Origin: CBFGTJ01 sp965651815
Lineage (GTDB): Bacteria > Actinomycetota > Acidimicrobiia > Acidimicrobiales > Microtrichaceae
Direction: 5' to 3'
NCBI GenBank assembly: GCA_965651815.1
Contig: CBFGTJ010000185.1
Coordinates: 1-6,394, forward strand
Length of the DNA stretch: 6,394 nt
Position numbers and translations under genes: made by a program
Notes under the pieces: generated by a model
The model's input: only the letters and a program-made list of their open reading frames with translations
Database searches by the model: none
Told to the model about the DNA's origin: nothing
Shown here: positions 1-4,974 of the stretch, piece after piece
Numbering within the stretch: position 1 is the first letter of the stretch
Layout of the letters: every line of letters begins with the position of its first letter

Positions 1-194
1 ACGACTTCGAGGTGTCGACCCCCGTCCTCGACGAGCTGGTCGACCGGCTGCGCGGGGTACCCGGGGTGTTCGGCGCGCGCCTCACCGGCGCCGGCTTCGG
101 CGGGTGCGTCGTCGCGCTGGCCGAGCCCGGGGTGGAGCTGCCCGGCTGGCGGGTCGTCGCCTCGGCGGGAGCCCGGGTCGAGCCCGTCGGCTAG
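1..194 (+). CDS. galK: Galactokinase, C-terminal end (partial)
   Basis: This is the 3' end of a gene entering from the left edge. The reading frame begins at base 3 and the TAG stop is at 192-194, giving about 63 residues. The segment contains GARLTGAGFGGCVVAL, the glycine-rich C-terminal motif of GHMP-family kinases in the form typical of galactokinase. It is preceded by DFEVSTPVLDELV, which resembles the 'D-x-EVS-x-P-LD-LV' stretch found just upstream of it in GalK. The family phosphorylates alpha-D-galactose to galactose-1-phosphate with ATP in the Leloir pathway, in the cytoplasm. Only the C-terminal lid region is visible, so the active-site base and Walker-like GHMP motif cannot be checked. 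Another GHMP sugar kinase is possible but less likely. Its stop codon overlaps that of the convergent membrane-protein gene. Confidence 0.88.
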   Translation, partial: DFEVSTPVLDELVDRLRGVPGVFGARLTGAGFGGCVVALAEPGVELPGWRVVASAGARVEPVG

Positions 195-208
195 CTGCTC
201 AGCAGCCG
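188..208. terminator. Possible bidirectional hairpin at convergent stops
   Basis: A G/C-rich dyad sits on the galactokinase and membrane-protein stop codons. CGGCT (188-192) pairs with AGCCG (204-208) and GCT (194-196) with AGC (201-203), with A193 bulged and a 4-nt loop. The stem is 8 bp and has no T-run on either side, so it is not a canonical intrinsic terminator. T-tract-free hairpins are common at gene ends in high-GC actinobacteria. Calling it a terminator is inference from position and symmetry. Confidence 0.3.
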
Positions 209-817
209 GGCCTTCTGGGCCTCGAACTCGGCCTCGCTGAGCGCGCCACGGTCACGCAGCGCAGCCAGCTTCTCGAGCTCGTCCGCGACCGAGGACTGCA
301 CCGGTCCGCGCGCCCGGTCGAACTTGCGGTTCTCGTTGTCCTCCATCTCCTGGTACAGCGCCTGCTGCACCCGGATGGGGTTGCGCACGTTCTCGAAGGT
401 CTGCAGGCCGTGCTCGCCCGCGGACTCGATCATGAGCGTGCCCGCCCGCAGGAGCCGGTCGACGAAGCCCTGCTCGAAGAACACCGTGTTGATGCGGTCA
501 TGCGGGATCTCGATGCCCCGCTTGGACACGAGCCCCTCGCGGTAGATGCAGCGGTCGGTGGTGACGACGAAGTTCGTGCTCACCCACTTGGCCCAGTCGA
601 CCAGGAAGTACACGAGCGCGGCGATCACGGCCAGGCCGGTGGCCCAGCGCACGACGGTGCCGGTGGTGCCCGTCGGCTCCCAGCCCCACAGCACCCACGC
701 GCCGAACACGGTGACGGCGACCAGCAGCACGACGCTGCGGGCGAGCGTGATCCAGTGCGGGTGCAGGTCGAGGACGATCCGCTCGTCGCGGTGCAGGTTC
801 TTCTGGTCGAATCCCAC
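191..817 (-). CDS. PH-like (bPH2) two-TM membrane protein with C-terminal SHOCT
   Basis: A 208-residue protein. Two hydrophobic helices (about residues 23-46 and 55-79) flank a short polar hairpin. They are followed by a segment beginning STNFVVTTDRCIYREGLVSKRG and continuing through EIPHDRINTVFFEQG and RAGTLMIES, which resembles the bacterial PH domain of YdbS/YdbT-type proteins (bPH2). Residues 176-208 (ADELEKLAALRDRGALSEAEFEAQKARLL) match a SHOCT motif, a short helical oligomerisation element usually found at protein termini. The expected topology is two membrane segments with the PH and SHOCT parts cytoplasmic. No enzymatic role is known for this family and I assign none. The GTG start at 817 gives the N-terminus usual in such proteins (DERIVLDLHPHW near the front). 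A TANNNT hexamer ends 6 nt upstream of it, suggesting a leaderless message. The gene lies 52 bp downstream of the peptidase gene on the same strand and its TAG stop overlaps that of galK. Confidence 0.8.
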   Translation of the reverse strand: MGFDQKNLHRDERIVLDLHPHWITLARSVVLLVAVTVFGAWVLWGWEPTGTTGTVVRWATGLAVIAALVYFLVDWAKWVSTNFVVTTDRCIYREGLVSKRGIEIPHDRINTVFFEQGFVDRLLRAGTLMIESAGEHGLQTFENVRNPIRVQQALYQEMEDNENRKFDRARGPVQSSVADELEKLAALRDRGALSEAEFEAQKARLLSS

Positions 818-823
818 GACAGG

Positions 824-829
824 AGCGTA
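824..829 (-). promoter_or_regulatory. Putative -10 (TACGCT), leaderless promoter of the PH/SHOCT gene
   Basis: Read on the minus strand, TACGCT fits TANNNT and is followed by 6 nt and then the GTG start at 817. No Shine-Dalgarno lies in between. No convincing -35 is visible at 16-18 bp spacing. This suggests the gene has its own promoter despite the peptidase gene lying only 52 bp upstream. Confidence 0.5.
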
Positions 830-869
830 CCGCCGGGCAGGGCGGATCGGCGCGGCCGATCGGGGTCCG

Positions 870-1214
870 TCAACCCCAGCCGAGGCGGTGCAGCTCGTCG
901 TCGTCGATGCCGAAGTGGTGCGCGAGCTCGTGCACGACGGTGATGCGGACCTCCTCGACGACCTCGTCGCGCGTCGAGCACATCTCGCAGATGGGGAGCC
1001 GGTAGATCGTGATCCGGTCGGGCATGACGAGCCCCCCGTAGTCCTCCCGCTCGGTCAGCGGCACGCCGTCGTAGAGCCCGAGCAGGTCCTCGGTCGGGTG
1101 CCGGTCCTCGACGACGACGGCGACGTTGTCGACCAGCTCGGCGAGCCCCTCGGGGATGCCGTCGAGGGCGTCCGCGACCAGCTCGGAGAACTCGTCCTCG
1201 TCCAGCTCCAGCAC
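870..1214 (-). CDS. Zincin-like metallopeptidase family protein
   Basis: A small protein of 114 residues, normal for the Zincin_1 (PF06262) type. Near the C-terminus is HELAHHFGIDDDELH (residues 95-109). It contains the HExxH zinc motif (H95, E96, H99) and extends as HExxHxxGxxD, with D105 a likely third ligand. The N-terminus LELDEDEFSELVADALDGIP and the central DYGGLVMPDRITIYRLPI are typical of the family, whose substrate is unknown. No signal peptide is visible, so it should be cytoplasmic. The start is the GTG at 1214, because TAGCGT lies 7 nt before it, the same geometry as at neighbouring genes. An in-frame GTG at 1223 would add three residues but would overlap that -10. Upstream in-frame codons continue antisense through uvrD2 and are not coding. 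The gene is divergent from uvrD2 and may read through into the PH/SHOCT gene. Confidence 0.87.
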   Translation of the reverse strand: MLELDEDEFSELVADALDGIPEGLAELVDNVAVVVEDRHPTEDLLGLYDGVPLTEREDYGGLVMPDRITIYRLPICEMCSTRDEVVEEVRITVVHELAHHFGIDDDELHRLGWG

Positions 1215-1221
1215 GGGCGGC

Positions 1222-1227
1222 ACGCTA
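1222..1227 (-). promoter_or_regulatory. Putative -10 (TAGCGT), leaderless promoter of the zincin gene
   Basis: On the minus strand TAGCGT is followed by 7 nt and the GTG at 1214. A CCGACA hexamer (plus 1244-1249) lies 16 bp further upstream and matches 4 of 6 of a TTGACA-type -35. There is no Shine-Dalgarno before the GTG. Confidence 0.5.
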
Positions 1228-1259
1228 CCGGCCCGGGACTCGCTGTCGGACCGCGCTGG

Positions 1260-1265
1260 TACCGT
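1260..1265 (+). promoter_or_regulatory. Putative -10 (TACCGT), leaderless promoter of uvrD2
   Basis: TACCGT fits TANNNT and is followed by 7 nt and the GTG start at 1273. The intervening bases are C/G only and contain no Shine-Dalgarno. The -35 is weak at best (GGGACT at 1235-1240, spacing 19). This promoter and the zincin promoter share a 58-bp divergent region. Confidence 0.5.
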
Positions 1266-1272
1266 CCCCGCG

Positions 1273-3279
1273 GTGCAGCCGACCGCCGCCACCGGACACC
1301 TGACGCGGAACCTCAACGCCGCCCAGCACGAGGCGGTCACCTCCGAGGCCTCGCCCCTGCGGATCCTCGCGGGTGCGGGCTCGGGCAAGACGCGCGTGCT
1401 CACCCACCGCATCGCGTACCGGGCCGCGGTCGGCACGCTCGACCCGAACCGGGTGCTCGCGGTCACCTTCACCCGCAAGGCCGCCGGGGAGCTGCGCGAG
1501 CGCCTCGCCCGCCTCGGCCTGCGCAGCGGTGTGCACGCGGGCACCTTCCACTCGATCGCGTACGCCCAGCTGCGCCAGCGCTGGGAGGAGCGCGGCATCC
1601 GCCCGCCGGAGCTGCTCGAGCGCAAGGTGGGCTTCGTCGCCCGGCTCATGTCCACCCGCGACCGCACCACCCCGCTCGACGTCGTCGCCGAGATCGAGTG
1701 GGCCGCCGCGCGGCGCGTCACCCCCGAGGAGTACGAGCGCGCCGCCACGATCGCCCGCCGGCGGCCCCCGCTGCCGCTCGGCGAGGTCGCGGCGATCTAC
1801 GAGCGCTACATGGCCGAGAAGCGCCGACGCCGGCTCGTCGACTTCGACGACCTGCTCCGCCTGGCGGCTCGGGACCTCGCGGCCGACCCGGTGTACGCGT
1901 CGGCCCGCCAGTGGCGCTTCCGCCACCTGTTCGTCGACGAGTTCCAGGACGTCAACCCGCTGCAGCACGCGCTGCTCACCGCGTGGCTCGGCCCCGAGTC
2001 CGACCTGTGCGTCGTCGGCGACCCGAACCAGGCGATCTACGCGTGGAACGGTGCCGACGCCCGCTACCTGACCCGCTTCGACGAGTTCTTCCCCGGCGGC
2101 GCGTCGGTCACCCTCGAGGACAACTACCGCTCCAGCCCCGAGATCCTCGCCGCGGCGAACGCGGTGCTGGACTCCGGCGAGCGGGTGCCGATCCGCCTGC
2201 GCCCCAACCGTCCGTCGGGACCGGCACCGACGGTGCGCGGCTTCGACGACGAGCGGGTCGAGGCGGCCGCCATCGCCCGCGCCGCGCGCGACCGCCACGC
2301 CCCCGGCAGCCGTTGGTCCGACCAGGCGGTGCTCGTGCGGACCAACGCCCAGGCGGCGGTGCTCGCGGAGGCGTTCACCGAGGCCCGCATCCCCCACCGC
2401 GTGCGCGGCTCGGGCGACCTGCTCGAGCAGCCCGAGGTGCGGCAGGCGATCGCCGCGCTGCGGCGCGCCAGCTCGCTGCAGATGGCACTCGGCGACCTGG
2501 AGCAGGAGCTGCAGCGCACGAACCCCACCAGCGACGACGGCGGGCCGCCCACGCTCACCGACGAGCGTGCCGCGAACGTCGCCGAGCTCATCCGCCTCGG
2601 CCGCGAGTACCTGTCCCTCGACCCCGACGGGGGCATCCCCGGCTTCCTCGGCTGGCTCACCTCGGCGCTGCGCGGCGAGGACCGGGCGGGGGGCGACGCC
2701 GTCGAGATCGTCACCTTCCACGCGGCGAAGGGCCTGGAGTGGCCGGTGGTGCACGTCGCCGGGCTCGAGGACGGCTTCGTGCCGATCCACCACGCTCGTG
2801 ACGACGCCGCGGCGCTCGACGAGGAGCGCCGCCTGCTCTACGTGGCGCTCACCCGCGCCCGCGACGAGCTGCACTGCAGCTGGGCGCGGAGCCGTGCGTT
2901 CGGCTCCAGGTCGCTGAACCGCTCCCCCTCACCGTGGCTCGACATCATCGCCACGGCGGTCGGCAGCGGGCCGGTCGCGGTCGGCCGGCGGGAGGGCGCG
3001 GCGCGCGCCCGCGCCGCGAGGGCGCGGCTGCCACGACCGGCGGCGCCCACCGACGCGGCGGGGCGCGAGCTGTTCGAGGCGTTGCGGGCGTGGCGGCGGG
3101 AGCAGGCGAGGGAGGCCGACGTCGCGGCGTTCGTCATCTTCAACGACGCGACGCTCGCCGCGATCTGCGAGCGCCGCCCCCGCACCCGCGCCGAGCTGCT
3201 CCGCGTCCCGGGCATCGGGGCGGTGAAGGCCCAGCGCTTCGGCGACGACGTGCTGCGCATCGTCGCCGAGCACTCCTGA
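1273..3279 (+). CDS. uvrD2: UvrD2-like ATP-dependent 3'-5' DNA helicase with HRDC domain
   Basis: A 668-residue superfamily 1A helicase with the motif series intact: Q-motif glutamine (Q18 in LNAAQHEAV), Walker A AGAGSGKT (33-40), Ia VTFTRKAA (64-71), AGTFHS (89-94), Walker B VDEFQD (221-226), motif III VVGDPNQAIYAWNGAD (247-262), NYRSS (284-288), motif V VTFHAAKGLEW (480-490) and motif VI LLYVALTRAR (521-530). Residues about 600-665 form an HRDC domain (ELFEALRAWRREQA through LRVPGIGAVKAQRFG). An SF1 core plus HRDC is the architecture of mycobacterial UvrD2, an ATP-driven DNA-unwinding enzyme linked to genome maintenance. The linker between core and HRDC (about 560-598) has no cysteine, whereas classical UvrD2 carries two CxxC pairs there. 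The GTG at 1273 is the only start that leaves the Q-motif at the usual distance, and a leaderless-type -10 precedes it. The gene ends 15 bp from the convergent thioesterase stop. A different UvrD/PcrA paralogue name is possible; helicase function is near certain. Confidence 0.92.
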   Translation: MQPTAATGHLTRNLNAAQHEAVTSEASPLRILAGAGSGKTRVLTHRIAYRAAVGTLDPNRVLAVTFTRKAAGELRERLARLGLRSGVHAGTFHSIAYAQLRQRWEERGIRPPELLERKVGFVARLMSTRDRTTPLDVVAEIEWAAARRVTPEEYERAATIARRRPPLPLGEVAAIYERYMAEKRRRRLVDFDDLLRLAARDLAADPVYASARQWRFRHLFVDEFQDVNPLQHALLTAWLGPESDLCVVGDPNQAIYAWNGADARYLTRFDEFFPGGASVTLEDNYRSSPEILAAANAVLDSGERVPIRLRPNRPSGPAPTVRGFDDERVEAAAIARAARDRHAPGSRWSDQAVLVRTNAQAAVLAEAFTEARIPHRVRGSGDLLEQPEVRQAIAALRRASSLQMALGDLEQELQRTNPTSDDGGPPTLTDERAANVAELIRLGREYLSLDPDGGIPGFLGWLTSALRGEDRAGGDAVEIVTFHAAKGLEWPVVHVAGLEDGFVPIHHARDDAAALDEERRLLYVALTRARDELHCSWARSRAFGSRSLNRSPSPWLDIIATAVGSGPVAVGRREGAARARAARARLPRPAAPTDAAGRELFEALRAWRREQAREADVAAFVIFNDATLAAICERRPRTRAELLRVPGIGAVKAQRFGDDVLRIVAEHS

Positions 3280-3309
3280 CCCGGTCGTCCGAGCTCAGTC
3301 GTCGGGGTC
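3278..3309. other. Weak imperfect dyad at the uvrD2/thioesterase convergent junction
   Basis: The junction is centred on the perfect palindrome GAGCTC (3291-3296). GACCC (3278-3282) pairs with GGGTC (3305-3309) around the same centre, with several mismatches between. It overlaps both stop codons. The symmetry could help terminate two convergent transcripts, but the stem is interrupted and has no T-run, so this is only a positional suggestion. Confidence 0.2.
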
Positions 3310-4059
3310 GCTCGTGCGCTCGTTGCGGGCGTCGAGCAGCGCCTCGAAGCGCTCACGGTCGAACGCGATGAACAGACCCTCCCCCTCGGCGGTCAGCACG
3401 CCATCCGCGTGCATGGTCCCCCGGCAGAAGATCTTGCGACCCTCACGACGCTCCAGCCACCCCTCGACGACCAGCTCGACGCCGAGCGGCGTGGGCTTGC
3501 GGTAGTCGATGCCCAGGTGGGCGGTCATGCCCTGGTCGCCGGAGAGCGACTGGGCCGAGCCGAGCAGCTCGTCGAACACCGCGGCGACGTACCCGCCGTG
3601 CACGCACCCGGGTGGGCCCTCGTACGCCGCGCCGAAGGTCACCCGACCCACGACGCGGTCGCCGGCGTACTCCACCTCCATCGGCGGGGACAGCGGGTTC
3701 GCGAGCCCGATGATCGGGCTGTGGTCGAAGAACCCGTACCAGTCGGGGTCGCCCGGCATGGTGTCGCCGGTCTCGGCCCCCGCGATCGCGGCCTCCGCGA
3801 AGCCCCGGTAGGTGAGTCCCCGGGGCAGCTCGCGCAGGTCGGCGGCGAGCTGCTCGAGGTCGTCGGCCGCCGCCGCGAGCTCGCGCTCCCCCGCCGTGGT
3901 CGACACGAGCTGGTCGATCACCTCCCGCATCGCGGCGGCGAGGCGGCGCACCTCGCGGCGCCGGGGGGTGAGCCGCACGGCCTTCAGGCCCTCGATGCGA
4001 GGGCTGACCAGCGACGAGACGTCGGACGGGTCGTCGGCGGCTGCGCCGTCCTGATCCAT
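3295..4059 (-). CDS. PaaI-family hotdog-fold acyl-CoA thioesterase
   Basis: A 254-residue protein. The C-terminal ~130 residues are a 4HBT/PaaI hotdog domain containing PPGCVHGGYVAAVFDELLG (149-167). The HGG motif (H154-G155-G156) and acidic D163/E164 match the catalytic region of the PaaI class. It is followed by HLGIDYRKPTPLG (181-193) and LERREGRKIFCRGTMHADG (202-220), typical hotdog strands. Such enzymes hydrolyse acyl-CoA thioesters in the cytoplasm; the substrate cannot be read from the sequence. The N-terminal ~100 residues are mostly helical and charged, with a probable coiled-coil or helical hairpin at about 31-77. This makes the protein longer than minimal PaaI enzymes (~140 aa). 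The ATG at 4059 has GAGGAG 7 nt upstream. The gene lies 31 bp downstream of the exonuclease gene on the same strand, so they are probably co-transcribed; a functional link between them is not evident. Confidence 0.85.
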   Translation of the reverse strand: MDQDGAAADDPSDVSSLVSPRIEGLKAVRLTPRRREVRRLAAAMREVIDQLVSTTAGERELAAAADDLEQLAADLRELPRGLTYRGFAEAAIAGAETGDTMPGDPDWYGFFDHSPIIGLANPLSPPMEVEYAGDRVVGRVTFGAAYEGPPGCVHGGYVAAVFDELLGSAQSLSGDQGMTAHLGIDYRKPTPLGVELVVEGWLERREGRKIFCRGTMHADGVLTAEGEGLFIAFDRERFEALLDARNERTSDPDD

Positions 4060-4066
4060 GGGGTGT

Positions 4067-4072
4067 CTCCTC
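4067..4072 (-). promoter_or_regulatory. Strong Shine-Dalgarno (GAGGAG) of the thioesterase gene
   Basis: On the minus strand GAGGAG is followed by 7 nt and the ATG at 4059. It fixes the start codon and sits in the 31-bp gap after the exonuclease stop. It is the only strong ribosome-binding site seen in the window, which fits a gene translated from inside a polycistronic message. Confidence 0.75.
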
Positions 4073-4090
4073 GGATGCGTCGGGGGTGGT

Positions 4091-4864
4091 TCAGATGTCG
4101 TAGACCGCGAGCACGGGCGCGTGGTCCGAGGGCTTCGATCCCTTGCGGGCGTTGCGGTCGATGAGGTCCACGGTGCACCGCTCGGCGAGCGGCGGGGTGG
4201 ACAGGAGGTAGTCGATCCGCATGCCCCGCCGCTGGTGGAAGTCGCCCGCCCGGTAGTCCCAGTAGGAGTAGATGCCGGGGTCCGGGTACCGCTCGCGCAG
4301 CGTGTCCACCAGGCCCCACTCCCTCAGCGCGCGGATCGCGTCCCGCTCCGGCTCGCTCACGTGCGTGCTGCCCACGAACGCCTCCGGGTCCCACACGTCG
4401 ATGTCGGCGGGGGCGACGTTCCAGTCGCCCATCACCACGAGCCGCTCGTCGGGCGAGTGGTGCGCCTCGAGCACCGCCCGCAGCCGGGCCAGCCACTCGA
4501 GCTTGTAGTGGTAGTGGTCGTGGCCCAGCGCCCGGCCGTTGGGCACGTAGACCGACCCGACCCGCACCCCCGCGCACGTCGCCCACACCAGGCGCGAGTC
4601 GGGATCGGGCTCGCCGTCGTCGTCGAAGCCGGCGAAGGTGTCCTCCAGCCCGACCCGCGAGAGGATCGCGACCCCGTTCCAACGGCCCTGGCCGTTGTGC
4701 ACGGAGTCGTAGCCCATGGCGTGGAAGTCCAGGGCCGGGAACTGCGAGTCGCTCATCTTCGTCTCCTGGAGGCAGAGCACGTCGGGTTGCACCGACTCGA
4801 TCCACTCCACCACCCTCGGCATCCGGGCGTTGAGCGAGTTGACGTTCCAGGTCGCGAACAGCAC
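4091..4864 (-). CDS. xth: Exodeoxyribonuclease III / AP endonuclease
   Basis: A 257-residue member of the exonuclease-endonuclease-phosphatase fold, ExoIII (Xth) class, at the family's usual length. Visible active-site motifs are FATWNVNSLNAR (N7), LCLQETK (E34, metal ligand), GSVYVPNG (Y106), VVMGDWNVAP (D147, N149), RIDYLL (D218) and KPSDHAPV (D247, H248). These enzymes cut the backbone 5' of abasic sites and act as 3'-5' exonuclease or 3'-phosphatase on duplex DNA in base excision repair, using Mg2+. No catalytic residue is missing. The GTG at 4864 places FATWNVN right at the N-terminus as in the family. TAGATT lies 7 nt upstream, suggesting a leaderless message. The frame stays open further upstream but that stretch crosses the kgd promoter and kgd itself in antisense. 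The gene is divergent from kgd and probably heads an operon with the thioesterase gene. Confidence 0.93.
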   Translation of the reverse strand: MLFATWNVNSLNARMPRVVEWIESVQPDVLCLQETKMSDSQFPALDFHAMGYDSVHNGQGRWNGVAILSRVGLEDTFAGFDDDGEPDPDSRLVWATCAGVRVGSVYVPNGRALGHDHYHYKLEWLARLRAVLEAHHSPDERLVVMGDWNVAPADIDVWDPEAFVGSTHVSEPERDAIRALREWGLVDTLRERYPDPGIYSYWDYRAGDFHQRRGMRIDYLLSTPPLAERCTVDLIDRNARKGSKPSDHAPVLAVYDI

Positions 4865-4871
4865 GGCGGCG

Positions 4872-4877
4872 AATCTA
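4872..4877 (-). promoter_or_regulatory. Putative -10 (TAGATT), leaderless promoter of xth
   Basis: On the minus strand TAGATT is followed by 7 nt (all C/G) and the GTG at 4864. The position expected for a -35, about 4895-4900, falls on the left arm of the 38-bp palindrome. No good -35 consensus is visible there, which would suit control by a bound regulator. Confidence 0.55.
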
Positions 4878-4894
4878 GGCCCCGCGGAGGGCCT

Positions 4895-4932
4895 CCACAG
4901 GAGCGTTCCGGGGCCCCTCGACGCCCCTGTGG
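4895..4932. promoter_or_regulatory. 38-bp imperfect palindrome, candidate operator between xth and kgd
   Basis: CCACAGG (4895-4901) and CCTGTGG (4926-4932) are exact inverted repeats. Inside them GCGT (4903-4906) pairs with ACGC (4921-4924), and the centre is GGGGCCCC (4910-4917). All three elements share one centre, between 4913 and 4914, so 15 of 19 base pairs are symmetric. The site overlaps the expected -35 region of xth and lies about 29 bp upstream of the kgd -10. It could be a regulator operator or an RNA hairpin. No known regulator motif is recognised, so function is inferred from symmetry and position. Confidence 0.45.
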
Positions 4933-4960
4933 GTGGGCTGCCGAGGGTGATCACGACCGA

Positions 4961-4966
4961 TAGGCT
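4961..4966 (+). promoter_or_regulatory. Putative -10 (TAGGCT) of kgd, near-leaderless
   Basis: TAGGCT fits TANNNT and is followed by 8 nt and the GTG at 4975, leaving room for at most one or two untranslated bases. There is no Shine-Dalgarno. A perfect 8-bp palindrome, GTGATCAC (4947-4954), lies just upstream, in the spacer between this hexamer and the position of a -35. Confidence 0.5.
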
Positions 4967-4974
4967 CGCCTTCT

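Noticed and set aside
1215..1748. N-terminal extension of the zincin peptidase on the minus strand
   Set aside because: The frame stays open upstream but would overlap the uvrD2 promoter and 475 bp of its coding sequence. Family members start at the LELDEDEF-like segment.
546..2801. A very long plus-strand open frame (751 codons)
   Set aside because: It runs antisense through the PH and zincin genes and then out of frame through uvrD2. Its translation is Arg/Pro/Ala-rich low complexity with no domain, a typical shadow in GC-rich DNA.
1225..2874. A 549-codon minus-strand open frame antisense to uvrD2
   Set aside because: The opposite frame carries every SF1 helicase motif. The antisense translation is compositionally biased and matches no family I recognise.
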